Assembly (NCBI GenBank): GCA_910578085.1
Contig: CAJTPM010000015.1
Location: 35,028 to 99,027, forward strand
Reading direction: 5' to 3'
DNA length: 64,000 nucleotides
Origin: an uncultured Lachnospiraceae bacterium
Lineage (GTDB): Bacteria; Bacillota; Clostridia; Lachnospirales; Lachnospiraceae
Shown here: piece after piece, positions 37,069 through 46,283 of the stretch
How positions within the stretch are numbered: the first letter of the stretch is position 1
Layout: each line of letters starts with the position of its first letter
Notes under the pieces: model-generated
The model's input: the letters and a program-made list of their open reading frames with translations, nothing else
Database searches by the model: none
What the model was told of the DNA's origin: nothing
Position numbers and translations under genes: made by a program

Positions 37069-37115
37069 ATGCTGGTGTATCAGAATTTGCGGTTCTGATA
37101 CACTAGCATTTTTTT
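37069..37115 (+). terminator. Rho-independent terminator between sensor operon and importer operon
   Basis: A 17-bp stem ATGCTGGTGTATCAGAA/TTCTGATACACTAGCAT (one G-U pair) with a 7-base loop and seven T residues. It isolates the sensor operon from the ABC importer genes. Confidence 0.94.
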
Positions 37116-37317
37116 GTGATTAGCACAATTTTGACTGCAAAAATATCCAGATTTGTGCATATTGACAAAAAAAGAACACGAAAAAGTGAAGCAAGTGACA
37201 AGTTAGTGCTAATAAAGCTGTGTTAGAGTAAAAAGCGTGAAAAGCGTTTTTCAGACAGGAAGGGCTTTTCTCCATGTGAAACAGTTCACATAAATAAAAG
37301 AAAGGGAGGATATATCA

Positions 37318-38505
37318 ATGTCCAAAAAGTTACTTAGTGTTTTACTCAGCACAGCAATGGTAGCAGCTTTACTTGTTGGATGCGGGAACTCTGCAGCAGA
37401 GACAGAGGCTCCGGCAGCAGAGACAGAGGAAGCAGCTCCCGCAGAAGAGGCTCCTGCAGAAGAGGCTCCTGCAGAAGAGGCAGAAGCACCCGCAGAGGAA
37501 GCGGAAGCTCCCGCAGCAGCAGGAACAAAGGTAGGCGTTTCCATGCCGACAAAGGATCTGCAGAGATGGAATCAGGACGGCGCAAATATGCAGGCTGAAC
37601 TGGAAGCAGCAGGCTACGAAGTTGACCTTCAGTATGCCGGCAACGACGAGAGCCAGCAGTTAGCTCAGATCGAGAACATGATCTCCGGCGAGGTAGACGT
37701 ACTGGTTATCGCAGCGATCGAGGCTTCTTCCTTAGGCGAAGCTCTGGATATGGCAAAAGCAGCTAATATTCCGGTTATCGCTTATGACCGTCTTCTGATG
37801 AACTCCGATGCGGTTTCTTACTATGCAACATTTGATAACTACAAAGTAGGCGTGACACAGGGACAGTATATCGTAGATACACTGGATCTGGACAACGCGG
37901 AAGGTCCTTTCAACCTTGAGATCACAGCAGGCGATCCGGGTGACAACAATGCTCCTTTCTTCTACAACGGCGCTATGGATACTCTGAAACCTTACATTGA
38001 GTCCGGCAAGCTGGTAGTTCAGTCCGGTCAGACTGCTTTTGAAGAAGTTGGTACACCGAAGTGGGCAACAGAGACAGCTCAGTCCAGAGCAGAGAACATC
38101 CTGTCTACACATTATGCAAAAGGTTCCGGCAACAATGTTGACGTATGGCTTTGCTCCAACGACTCCACAGCGCTCGGCGTTACAAACGCTCTGGCAGCTA
38201 ACTATGACGGCGAGTATCCCATCATCACAGGTCAGGACTGCGATATCGCAAATACAAAGAACATGATCGCTGGCAAACAGTCCATGTCCGTATTCAAAGA
38301 TACACGTACTCTGGCATCTCAGGTTGTTAAGATGGTAGGCCAGATCTTAAACGGCGAAGAAGTAGAAGTAAATGATACAACGACTTACGACAATGGAACA
38401 GGCGTGATCCCTTCCTTCCTTTGCGAGCCTGTATTTGCAGATGCAAACAACTACAAAGAGCTGTTAATTGATTCCGGCTATTACACAGAGGATCAGCTGC
38501 AGTAA
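37318..38505 (+). CDS. chvE: ChvE-type multiple-monosaccharide-binding lipoprotein
   Basis: A 395-residue extracellular binding protein for an ABC importer. The signal peptide ends in the lipobox LLVGCG. It is followed by a long Ala/Glu/Pro-rich tether (about residues 24-65; repeated PAEEA units), then the binding domain: VGVSMPTKDLQRW, VLVIAAIEASSL, PVIAYDRLLMNSDAVSYYATFDN, and a C-terminal segment rich in charged residues. The body resembles ChvE/XylF proteins. GGGAGG is 8 bases before the ATG. It heads the importer operon with one ATPase and two permease genes. In the 200 bases before it no full sigma-70 promoter is seen, which fits activation by the YesN-type regulator. Confidence 0.93.
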   Translation: MSKKLLSVLLSTAMVAALLVGCGNSAAETEAPAAETEEAAPAEEAPAEEAPAEEAEAPAEEAEAPAAAGTKVGVSMPTKDLQRWNQDGANMQAELEAAGYEVDLQYAGNDESQQLAQIENMISGEVDVLVIAAIEASSLGEALDMAKAANIPVIAYDRLLMNSDAVSYYATFDNYKVGVTQGQYIVDTLDLDNAEGPFNLEITAGDPGDNNAPFFYNGAMDTLKPYIESGKLVVQSGQTAFEEVGTPKWATETAQSRAENILSTHYAKGSGNNVDVWLCSNDSTALGVTNALAANYDGEYPIITGQDCDIANTKNMIAGKQSMSVFKDTRTLASQVVKMVGQILNGEEVEVNDTTTYDNGTGVIPSFLCEPVFADANNYKELLIDSGYYTEDQLQ

Positions 38506-38608
38506 GAAGTTTTATCTGAAACAGTATAAGGAACAACATACAGGCGGGTTTTCATACCCGCCTGAGTTTTCATATGAGAGTAATCTATAGTGATTGGAGG
38601 GAGTTATT

Positions 38609-40147
38609 TTGGCAAAAGTATTGTTGGAAATGAAAAACATTACCAAAACCTTCCCGGGAGTCAAGGCGCTTGACAATGTAAATCTGAAAGTGGAAGAAGG
38701 AGAAATCCATTCTCTGGTGGGAGAGAACGGAGCCGGAAAGTCTACGCTGATGAACGTTTTGAGCGGCATTTATCCTTACGGTACTTATGAAGGCGACATC
38801 GTCTATAACGGCGAGGTCTGCAAGTTTGGTAAAATCAAGGATTCTGAGCAGAAAGGAATCGTTATTATCCATCAGGAACTGGCGCTTGTACCTTACATGT
38901 CCATCGGTGAGAATATGTTTCTCGGCAATGAACAGGGAAAAAAGGGCGCCATCGACTGGGATAAAACATATGCGGAAGCGGATAAGTATCTGAAAATGGT
39001 GGGATTATCAGAATCTTCCAAGGTATTGGTAAAGGAGATCGGAACCGGTAAGCAGCAGCTTGTGGAAATCGCAAAGGCCCTCGCCAAAAATGCGAAACTG
39101 CTGATACTGGATGAACCGACATCATCCCTGAATGAGACCGATTCCAGAGCACTTCTCGACCTGATGTTAGAGTTCAAGAAGCAGGGTATGACAATGATCA
39201 TCATATCTCATAAATTAAATGAGGTAGCGTATGTTTCAGATAAAATTACGGTGATCCGTGACGGTTCCACGATCGAGACCATGGATAAGAAGACCACGGA
39301 GTTTTCCGAGGACCGGATCATCAGGGGTATGGTGGGCCGTGAGATCACAGACCGATTCCCGAAGCGTAACAATGTAAAGATCGGCAGTGTGAACATGGAA
39401 GTGAAAGACTGGACGGTGTACCATCCGCTTTATCCCGAGAGGAAAGTGGTGGACAACGTTTCCTTCAACGTACATAAAGGAGAAGTGGTCGGGATCTATG
39501 GACTGATGGGAGCGGGCCGTACCGAGCTTGCCATGAGTATTTTCGGACAGTCCTACGGCGCCGGCATCACAGGCACTCTGATGCTCGACGGGAAAGAGAT
39601 CCAGTTAAAGACACCCCAGGAAGCGATCAGAAATAAGTTGGCTTATGTGACGGAAGACAGAAAAGGAAACGGTCTTGTGCTGTCCAATTCCATCAAGATC
39701 AATACCTCTCTGGCAAATCTTGACAGTATCAGCAGTCATATGGTGATCGACAAGGATAAAGAGTATCAGGTGGCGGAAGAGTACAGGGACAAACTGAAAA
39801 CAAAGTGTCCAACTGTAGAGCAGAAAGTGGGCAACCTTTCCGGCGGTAATCAGCAGAAAGTGCTGCTTGCAAAATGGATGTTTGCGGATCCCAACGTGCT
39901 GATTCTGGATGAGCCTACAAGGGGTATCGACGTGGGCGCGAAGTATGAGATCTACTGCATTATCAACGATCTTGTGGCGGCGGGAAAATCTGTTGTCATG
40001 ATCTCTTCGGAACTGCCGGAAGTGCTGGGGATGAGCGACCGTATTTATATTATGAACGCGGCCAAGATCGTCGGGGAACTGAACGCAGAGGAAGCGACAC
40101 AGGAACTGATCATGAGCAGTATCATTAAATCGGGAGAGGGGGCATAG
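38609..40147 (+). CDS. gguA: Sugar ABC transporter ATPase, GguA/XylG type
   Basis: A 512-residue ATPase with two tandem nucleotide-binding domains, as is usual for monosaccharide importers. Domain 1 has Walker A GENGAGKST (residues 38-46) and LILDEPTSSL; domain 2 has a degenerate Walker A region (GLMGAGRTEL) but an intact signature LSGGNQQKV and Walker B LILDEPTRGI. I chose TTG at 38609 with GGAGGG 7 bases upstream; a longer in-frame start at 38594 would begin inside that ribosome site. It is followed after 3 bases by the first permease gene. Confidence 0.93.
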   Translation: MAKVLLEMKNITKTFPGVKALDNVNLKVEEGEIHSLVGENGAGKSTLMNVLSGIYPYGTYEGDIVYNGEVCKFGKIKDSEQKGIVIIHQELALVPYMSIGENMFLGNEQGKKGAIDWDKTYAEADKYLKMVGLSESSKVLVKEIGTGKQQLVEIAKALAKNAKLLILDEPTSSLNETDSRALLDLMLEFKKQGMTMIIISHKLNEVAYVSDKITVIRDGSTIETMDKKTTEFSEDRIIRGMVGREITDRFPKRNNVKIGSVNMEVKDWTVYHPLYPERKVVDNVSFNVHKGEVVGIYGLMGAGRTELAMSIFGQSYGAGITGTLMLDGKEIQLKTPQEAIRNKLAYVTEDRKGNGLVLSNSIKINTSLANLDSISSHMVIDKDKEYQVAEEYRDKLKTKCPTVEQKVGNLSGGNQQKVLLAKWMFADPNVLILDEPTRGIDVGAKYEIYCIINDLVAAGKSVVMISSELPEVLGMSDRIYIMNAAKIVGELNAEEATQELIMSSIIKSGEGA

Positions 40148-40150
40148 GAG

Positions 40151-41320
40151 ATGGATAACATAAAAGTGAAAGATATATTTAAAAAGTATACCATGATCAT
40201 TGCTCTGATTCTGGTGATCCTGTTTTTCCAGATCGGGACAGGAGGAAAGATCCTGTTTGCGCAGAATATCAACAACCTGATTTCTCAGAACGCCTATGTG
40301 TTCGTGCTGGCAACGGGTATGCTGTGCTGTATCCTGACCGGGGGTAATATTGATCTTTCCGTGGGTTCCGTAGTCTGCTTCACAGGCGGCATCGGCGCGG
40401 CTATGATGGCGGCTGGCAGCAATATGATCGTAGCGGTTGTGGTCATGCTTGTGGTAGGTCTGCTGGTAGGAATGTTCCAGGGCTTCTGGATCGCCTATAT
40501 CAAAGTACCGCCCTTTATCGCGACACTGGCGGGCATGTATGCCTTCAGAGGCTTATCCAACGTTGTGTTGCAGGGATTTGCGGTTTCTGTTACCGATACG
40601 GCTTTCTTAAATATTTTCGGCGGCGGCGCAGACTGTTATGTGCCGGATTTCATCGGCAGCGGAGAGCTGAATGTCACCTGCCTTGTGGTAGGTATCGTGG
40701 TGGCGGCAGCCTATATTCTGCTGACTGTGAAAGGCCGGATCTCCAGAAAGGCGAAGGGGTACGAGGTGGCGCCCCTCATCGGAGAAGCGATAAAAACTGT
40801 TCTGATCAGTGGGATTGTCATCTGGCTGTTTTATAAACTGGCAAATTATAAGGGCATATCCGCCGCACTGATCTGGATCGCGATCATCCTGACGATCTAC
40901 TCTTATATCACAAAAAAGACGACGATAGGCCGTTATCTGTATGCAGTGGGCGGCAACGAGAAAGCCACAAGGCTTTCCGGCGTCAATACAAAGCGAGTTT
41001 ATTTTATTGCCTATGCGAACATGGGGCTTTTAGCAGGTCTGGCAGGTATTCTGACGATTGCGAGAGCGGCTTCGGCACAGCCCACCTACGGGCAGGGCTA
41101 TGAGATGGACGCCATCGCGGCCTGCTTTATCGGCGGCGCCTCCGCTTACGGCGGCATCGGCTCGATCATGGGCATGGTGGTCGGCGCCACGTTAATGGGC
41201 GTGATCAACCAGGGCATGAGTATCATGGGTATCAATGCGAACTATCAGAGTGTGGTAAAGGGCGTCGTGCTTTTGGTTGCTATCATCTTTGATGTCATGT
41301 CCAAGAAAGAAAAGAATTAA
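40151..41320 (+). CDS. gguB: Sugar ABC transporter permease, GguB/XylH type, first copy
   Basis: A 389-residue membrane permease of the ribose/xylose importer family. It shows multiple hydrophobic helices, the conserved CILTGGNIDLSVGSVVCF near residue 58 and the EAA-like cytoplasmic loop TTIGRYLYAVGGNEKATRLSGVN. It follows the ATPase gene after 3 bases and precedes a second permease by 16 bases. The second copy is closely similar, so the two proteins may form a heterodimer in one transporter. Confidence 0.92.
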   Translation: MDNIKVKDIFKKYTMIIALILVILFFQIGTGGKILFAQNINNLISQNAYVFVLATGMLCCILTGGNIDLSVGSVVCFTGGIGAAMMAAGSNMIVAVVVMLVVGLLVGMFQGFWIAYIKVPPFIATLAGMYAFRGLSNVVLQGFAVSVTDTAFLNIFGGGADCYVPDFIGSGELNVTCLVVGIVVAAAYILLTVKGRISRKAKGYEVAPLIGEAIKTVLISGIVIWLFYKLANYKGISAALIWIAIILTIYSYITKKTTIGRYLYAVGGNEKATRLSGVNTKRVYFIAYANMGLLAGLAGILTIARAASAQPTYGQGYEMDAIAACFIGGASAYGGIGSIMGMVVGATLMGVINQGMSIMGINANYQSVVKGVVLLVAIIFDVMSKKEKN

Positions 41321-41336
41321 GGAGGAGGATAAAAAA

Positions 41337-42506
41337 ATGAATAAAGCGATATCTGTACTGCGAAAAAATACCATGATATTTGTCCTGCTTCTGGTGTATC
41401 TTTTCTTTACACTGATGACAGAAGGACAGATGTTTACACCGCTTAATTTCAACGCGCTGATCATACAGAACGCCTATGTTTATATTCTGGCGACGGGTAT
41501 GTTAATGTGTATGCTGACCGGCGGCAACATCGATTTATCCTGTGGCTCCTTTGTCTGCTTTGTGGGCGCCATCGGCGGTATCTGCATGGTGGTGAAGGAG
41601 ATGAATGTGGGTCTGGCAATCCTGATTATGTTAGCTGTGGGCATCATCTATGGTATCGTTCTGGGTTATCTGATCGCCTACATGAACATTCCGCCCTGGA
41701 TCGCTACGCTGGCGGGGTATCTGGCGTTCCGTGGCTGGGCGGTAGCTCTTTTGAGTGCGAACAGTTCAACGGGCAGTATTGCGCCGTTCCCGGACAGCTT
41801 TTTGAAGATTTTTTCGGGCAAGCTCTTTGAGACAGCAATTAATGTACTGAATATCCCCTGTCTTGTCATTGGCGCAGCGGCAGCAGTCATCGTTGTGGTT
41901 TCGATCTTTATGGCGAGAAAGAACAGGGTGAAAAAAGGGTATGAAGTGGACAGTGTGGCGGCGATGATCACAAAGATAGTGATCCTTGTAGCCGTGATCC
42001 TGCTGTTTACCTATAAGCTGGCCTTGTCCGGCGGTATTCCTACGGTGTTAGTCTGGGTGGCGGCAGTAGTGTTAATTTATCAGTTTATCACATCCAAGAC
42101 GACCATTGGCCGGTATTTCTATACCATCGGCGGCAACAGGGAGGCGACGAGACTTTCCGGTATCAATACGAAGAAGATCATGTTTATGGCATATCTGAAC
42201 ATGGCGATCCTGACGGTGATCAGTGCCCTTGCAGTTATTGCGAGAGCCAGAGCAGCGAACTCTACCGTGGGAACAAACTTTGAGATGGACGCGATCTCAG
42301 CCTGCGTGGTGGGCGGCGTTTCCGCATACGGCGGATCCGGCAGCGTGTTTGGCATGGTAGTCGGTGCGACGCTGATCGGTGTGATCAACTTAGGTATGAG
42401 CCTGATGGGCATCGACGCCAACTGGCAGAAGGTGATCAAGGGTATTGTGCTTCTGGCGGCAGTTGTTTTTGAAATCCTGAACAACAAAGATAAGATGAAG
42501 GATTGA
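41337..42506 (+). CDS. Sugar ABC transporter permease, GguB/XylH type, second copy
   Basis: A 389-residue permease that is a tandem paralogue of the upstream gene (same length and same key segments: MLTGGNIDLSCGSFVCF and TTIGRYFYTIGGNREATRLSGIN). GGAGGAGG precedes the ATG at 41337; the upstream frame from 41277 overlaps the previous gene and is not the start. The sequence between the conserved motifs has diverged, so the copy is not recent. It closes the importer operon with a terminator after it. Confidence 0.92.
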   Translation: MNKAISVLRKNTMIFVLLLVYLFFTLMTEGQMFTPLNFNALIIQNAYVYILATGMLMCMLTGGNIDLSCGSFVCFVGAIGGICMVVKEMNVGLAILIMLAVGIIYGIVLGYLIAYMNIPPWIATLAGYLAFRGWAVALLSANSSTGSIAPFPDSFLKIFSGKLFETAINVLNIPCLVIGAAAAVIVVVSIFMARKNRVKKGYEVDSVAAMITKIVILVAVILLFTYKLALSGGIPTVLVWVAAVVLIYQFITSKTTIGRYFYTIGGNREATRLSGINTKKIMFMAYLNMAILTVISALAVIARARAANSTVGTNFEMDAISACVVGGVSAYGGSGSVFGMVVGATLIGVINLGMSLMGIDANWQKVIKGIVLLAAVVFEILNNKDKMKD

Positions 42507-42523
42507 TTACTCTCATAATAAAT

Positions 42524-42573
42524 CCAAAAACGGGGCGCTTTCACAGAGGATTGTGAGGGCGCTTTGTTTTTGG
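42524..42573 (+). terminator. Terminator after the sugar importer operon
   Basis: A 22-bp stem (42524-42545 with 42552-42573) including several G-U pairs, with T-rich sequence TTTGTTTTT in the right arm. Confidence 0.8.
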
Positions 42574-42590
42574 TCATCAGGATGTTTTTG

Positions 42591-42619
42591 TTGTATTCCG
42601 GTAGTATTTGTTCTATAAT
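42591..42619 (+). promoter_or_regulatory. Promoter before the frameshifted unknown gene
   Basis: TTGTAT and TATAAT (42614-42619) with a 17-base spacer, 27 bases before the first ATG of the broken gene. Confidence 0.7.
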
Positions 42620-42645
42620 GTTGTTAAATAAATTTGCATGTACAC

Positions 42646-43112
42646 ATGCTTTCTACAGATTTTGCCGTATCAATGCCATCTGTTGAAATGATTGAGTGTG
42701 AAAAAGTAGCCTGTATAAATGTAATGAAAGAGTATCTGCAAAAATTAAAAAATATGGAGCACAGTCAGGCAAAAAAGTTTCATTTGAAAATTTTAACTAA
42801 AAACTGCATCCAAAAGAAAAAATAGTGCAACAGGGTCCGGGACAATGGGAACACTTTTCTGATAAGGGAAACAGTGATATTTTGCTGCGGGAGTTAGACT
42901 GTGCAGTTATTCAGCATATTCATGAATACAATGCGGAGTTAAACAAAAAAGGATATGACAGTGTCAGAGGTATTTTTATAGAGGGAAAACCGGTATATCT
43001 GGAATCCGGGATTATGGAAAAATCGCATGTACAGTTGTGCATCGTCAACCCTAATTGCATTAAAGGGTATTTCAGTCCCTTATTACCGGATAATAAATGG
43101 GATGCAGTATAA
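42646..43112 (+). pseudogene. Unrecognised gene broken by a one-base frameshift
   Basis: Two frames appear to be one former gene. The first runs from the ATG at 42646 to a stop at 42825 and ends with FHLKILTKN. The second can be read as KLHPKEKIVQQGPGQWEHF and continues to a stop at 43112. Adding one A to the five-A run at 42799-42803 joins them as ILTKKLHPKEK and gives about 155 residues. The C-terminal half contains SVRGIFIEGKPVYLESG and VQLCIVNPNCIKGYF. I do not recognise the family. It has a good promoter and a terminator but no strong ribosome site. A sequencing error is possible. Confidence 0.55.
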
Positions 43113-43121
43113 GTGTGGACA

Positions 43122-43160
43122 GGCATATCGGAAATTAAATCTGGTATGCCTTATTTTTTA
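43122..43160 (+). terminator. Weak terminator after the broken gene
   Basis: AGGCATA (43122-43128) pairs with TATGCCT (43145-43151), followed by TATTTTTTA. Confidence 0.55.
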
Positions 43161-43175
43161 CAGGCATTCCGAAAT

Positions 43176-43192
43176 GTTCAACACTATTGAAC
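43176..43192. promoter_or_regulatory. Inverted repeat before the radical SAM gene
   Basis: GTTCAA-CACTA-TTGAAC lies about 30 bases before the radical SAM gene. It could be an operator; no regulator is known. Confidence 0.3.
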
Positions 43193-43220
43193 GATAAGAG
43201 CAAAACGGGTGAGTGTCGGT

Positions 43221-45155
43221 ATGAAATTTTTATTGGTTGCGGTTCATGCGAAATATATTCATATGGGGCTTGCGGTGTACAGCCTCAGAAGTTATGCGGG
43301 AAAAGAACTGCGGGAACATATCGAGCTGGCGGAATATACGATCAATCAACAGGCGGAGGACATTCTGGCGGATCTGTATCGGAGGAGGCCGGATGCAGTA
43401 GGATTTTCCTGCTATATCTGGAATATTTCCATGGTGAAAAGGCTGATCAGAGAGTTTCATAAGCTGCGGCCTGAGGTACCGATCTGGCTGGGCGGACCCG
43501 AGGTCTCCTACGAATATCAGGGATTATTTGAGGAGCTTCCGGAAGTGACGGGGATCATGACAGGGGAGGGGGAAGAGACCTTTCGGGAGCTGCTGCAGTG
43601 GTATGTGGAACGTGAGAAAGAGCTTAAGGAATTGGGCCGTGAGGAAGGAGTGACAACAGCGAAGGAATTCCGGGAGCCGGATCGAGGGAAAGAGGAAACT
43701 GGCGAATGGAATGCAGCCTGGAGAAAAAAATTCGGAGAGACGGAGCCAGCGATTCCCGGGACTGTCACAAGATGCGGATCTTTCGGAATTCGGGCCCCCC
43801 TTTTGATGGACGAACTTCCCTTTTACTATGAGGAATTGAATGAGGCGGAGCGGGAGCAGGCGGGGTATAAGATCCTATATTATGAGTCGAGTCGCGGCTG
43901 TCCTTTCCGGTGCAGTTACTGCCTGTCTTCCATAGAGAAACAGGTGCGTCTGCGAAGTCTTAAGCTGGTAAAGCGGGAACTGCAGTATTTTCTGGACAGA
44001 AAAGTAAAACAGGTGAAATTTATCGACAGGACTTTTAACTGCAACAGAGAGCACGCCCTGCAGATCTGGCGCTTCCTGTTAGAACATGACAACGGTGTCA
44101 CAAATTTTCATTTTGAGATAGCGGCCGAACTTCTGGGGGAGGAAGAACTGGCCCTTTTCTCCCAGATGAGGGCGGGGCTGATCCAGCTGGAGATCGGCGT
44201 GCAGACCACTAATCAGGAGACGTTAGATGCGATCCACCGCCCGGCAAACCTGGAAAAATTGAAAATGACAGTCATGTCAATTCATAAACTTCACAAGATC
44301 CACCAGCATCTTGACCTGATCGCCGGACTGCCTTATGAAAATATGCAGAGTTTCAGAAAGTCCTTCAACGATGTCTATGCCATGCGGCCGGATCAGCTGC
44401 AGCTTGGCTTTCTGAAGCTGTTAAAAGGATCTGAAATGTACGACAGAGCGGAGGAATACGGCATTGTCTGTCAGTCCGAACCGCCCTATGAAGTGCTCTA
44501 CACAAAGTGGCTCAGCTATGAGGATGTACAGGAACTGAAAAAAGTGGAAAAAATGCTGGAGCTGTTTTATAACAGCGGCCAGTTCACCCATACGCTCCCG
44601 GCGCTTCAGAAATTATTTGAGGATCCTTATGACATGTTCTTAAGCCTGGCGAATTTCCATGAGGACAAAGGCTTTTTTATAAACAACCCAGCCAGAAGTT
44701 ACCGCTATGAGGCGATACTGGAATTTGCAGAAAGTATCATACAAAAGCAGTGTGAAAAACAGAAATGGAACGAGGATTTATGCCGGAAAATGGAAACACT
44801 GTTCCGGGAACTTCTGACCTTTGATCTTTATCTGCGGGAAAAGGCAAAGAGCAGACCATCTTTTGCGAAGGACATTCGTGCATATTATCAGGAAATTTCG
44901 GCCTTTTACCGGAAGGAGAAAGATACCCCCGATCTGCTCTCATCCTATGCGGAGAAAGGCTATGACAGCAAACAGATGATGCGCATGACGCATATGGAGT
45001 TGTTTTCTTATCCGGTGTGGGATGAAAAATGGATAGATGAAATACAATTGGAACGGTTACATGCCGAACCAGAGACCTTTGTACTATTCGATTACGAAAT
45101 GAGAGATCCCCTGAACCACGCTGCACACTACACCACGATTCAACTGCAAAATTAA
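43221..45155 (+). CDS. Cobalamin-binding-domain radical SAM protein (DUF4080 type)
   Basis: A 644-residue cytoplasmic enzyme. Residues 1-130 have the B12-binding-like domain (AVHAKYIHMGLAVYSL, AVGFSCYIWNI, PIWLGGPEVSYEY). Residues about 215-420 are the radical SAM barrel with the cluster motif SSRGCPFRCSYC (CxxxCxxC) and IQLEIGVQTTNQETL. The C-terminal 200 residues match DUF4080. The reaction is unknown; B12-type members often methylate or rearrange unreactive carbons. I chose the ATG at 43221; a GTG at 43209 is an alternative, and neither has a strong ribosome site. Confidence 0.88.
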   Translation: MKFLLVAVHAKYIHMGLAVYSLRSYAGKELREHIELAEYTINQQAEDILADLYRRRPDAVGFSCYIWNISMVKRLIREFHKLRPEVPIWLGGPEVSYEYQGLFEELPEVTGIMTGEGEETFRELLQWYVEREKELKELGREEGVTTAKEFREPDRGKEETGEWNAAWRKKFGETEPAIPGTVTRCGSFGIRAPLLMDELPFYYEELNEAEREQAGYKILYYESSRGCPFRCSYCLSSIEKQVRLRSLKLVKRELQYFLDRKVKQVKFIDRTFNCNREHALQIWRFLLEHDNGVTNFHFEIAAELLGEEELALFSQMRAGLIQLEIGVQTTNQETLDAIHRPANLEKLKMTVMSIHKLHKIHQHLDLIAGLPYENMQSFRKSFNDVYAMRPDQLQLGFLKLLKGSEMYDRAEEYGIVCQSEPPYEVLYTKWLSYEDVQELKKVEKMLELFYNSGQFTHTLPALQKLFEDPYDMFLSLANFHEDKGFFINNPARSYRYEAILEFAESIIQKQCEKQKWNEDLCRKMETLFRELLTFDLYLREKAKSRPSFAKDIRAYYQEISAFYRKEKDTPDLLSSYAEKGYDSKQMMRMTHMELFSYPVWDEKWIDEIQLERLHAEPETFVLFDYEMRDPLNHAAHYTTIQLQN

Positions 45156-45177
45156 ACGAAATGGCATGGAAGAACCA

Positions 45178-45203
45178 GCCGGGAGAGATATTTTCATCCC
45201 GGC
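45178..45203. terminator. Hairpin between convergent genes
   Basis: GCCGGGA and TCCCGGC pair across a 12-base loop between the radical SAM and the minus-strand hypothetical gene. It has no T run and is a weak terminator candidate. Confidence 0.4.
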
Positions 45204-45225
45204 GTCCGCATCCATCTATCTCGCC

Positions 45226-45870
45226 CTATACTTTTTCCGCCTCCTCAATCATCGCAATAATCCGCCCCTTCGAGAGCGACCTGATTTTTTCCGCCCTCTC
45301 CTTCAGATCAGGCAGCTTTTCAGTCTCCCCGCAATCCAGATAGAGCTTCACCAGCTTTTCGTAGGTAGCGGCAATATCGCTTCCCACAGAGACTGCGTAA
45401 GCAAGAATAACCTTTGCGGCCTGTTTCCGCTCTTCTTCCGGACAGGTCTGGGCGGCTTCTCCCCAGTTTTGCAGCAAAAAGGAAGCCCATTCCTGCAGCA
45501 GAGTGATCAGTTCTTCAAAATTTCCATCATATTCAGAGAGCAGCTGAATATTCGGCGCACCGTAAGTAAGCTTTAGCTCAGTGTTGGAAAAACCTGCAAA
45601 ATTGACGATCTTTTTTCCGGAAAGTTCCTGCAGCTTTTTATGAAATTCCTGCACTTCCGGCAGATCTGCCATAACATCCATCGGCAGATCATGGAACGGG
45701 ATGGCGATATAGTCCAGAGCTTCCAGGGACTTTCGCCTGGTAGAGTCTGCGAGACGTTCACGCTCCCAGAAATTCTCCACATATTTCTTTTCGTTTTTCG
45801 TTCTCTTTTTCAGAGAAAAGGAAAACAGAAAGCCAAAGACGATAAAACTTGCAAAAAAAGGGTATTTCAT
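45226..45870 (-). CDS. Membrane-anchored protein of unknown function
   Basis: A 214-residue protein with a single N-terminal hydrophobic segment (KYPFFASFIVFGFLFSFSL), a basic stretch directly after it (KKRTKNEKK), and a mostly helical acidic body. This suggests a cytoplasmic or membrane-tethered protein with its body inside. Motifs include PFHDLPMDVMADLPEVQEF and the NFAGFSNTELKLTYGAPN segment, which looks conserved because of its Gly/Asn/Pro pattern. No family is recognised. GGGATAA lies about 8 bases before the ATG, a weak ribosome site. It is convergent with the radical SAM gene. Confidence 0.72.
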   Translation of the reverse strand: MKYPFFASFIVFGFLFSFSLKKRTKNEKKYVENFWERERLADSTRRKSLEALDYIAIPFHDLPMDVMADLPEVQEFHKKLQELSGKKIVNFAGFSNTELKLTYGAPNIQLLSEYDGNFEELITLLQEWASFLLQNWGEAAQTCPEEERKQAAKVILAYAVSVGSDIAATYEKLVKLYLDCGETEKLPDLKERAEKIRSLSKGRIIAMIEEAEKV

Positions 45871-45980
45871 ATATAATTATCCCAAATATACAGGGGATCC
45901 TTTCTGATTATTTCCGCAGGTAACAGGGGCGGATCTAAGTTGCCGGAGAGTAATTCGTTCCCCGGATGGGAGTAAATAAC

Positions 45981-46082
45981 ATGTTCAATAAAAATAAAAA
46001 ATCCGTTCGCATTATTTCGGGTATTATCATTATTTTACTGGTTCTGGCCATGCTGGCATCAGTATTGCTGTATCTTATCTGA
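45981..46082 (+). CDS. Small single-helix membrane protein (33 residues)
   Basis: A short frame with GGGAG 8 bases before its ATG encodes MFNKNKKSVRIISG then a hydrophobic helix (IIIILLVLAMLASVLLYL). Basic N-terminus followed by one membrane helix suggests a small membrane protein of the type common in clostridia. It lies alone in the 413-base gap between 45871 and 46283; the remaining sequence of this gap shows only the promoter at 46219. No function can be given. Confidence 0.55.
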   Translation: MFNKNKKSVRIISGIIIILLVLAMLASVLLYLI

Positions 46083-46218
46083 GGACTCTGCGGATTTTCC
46101 GTTAAGGAAAAGCAGGAAAGCGGGCGCAGAGCGTTGTTTTATTCAGTATAACGGGTAACAGGTGAAAAAATCAATAAGAATTCGGAAAATAACGGAATAA
46201 CTTTAGGGATATTATCCA

Positions 46219-46248
46219 TTGAATTGTATGGCAGTCTGTGGATATTAT
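46219..46248 (+). promoter_or_regulatory. Probable promoter of the VanW-family gene
   Basis: TTGAAT and TATTAT (46243-46248) with an 18-base spacer, about 35 bases before the ATG. Confidence 0.55.
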
Positions 46249-46283
46249 AAAGTAAAGCAAATTCAGGAAATGTGGTGGGCAAT

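Noticed and set aside
37140..37230. Sigma-70 promoter based on TTGACA at 37162
   Set aside because: No acceptable -10 box occurs 16-19 bases downstream; activation by the YesN-type regulator seems more likely.
37238..37253. Catabolite-control (cre) site TGAAAAGCGTTTTTCA before chvE
   Set aside because: The palindrome has one mismatch and is two bases longer than the cre consensus, so the CG is out of register.
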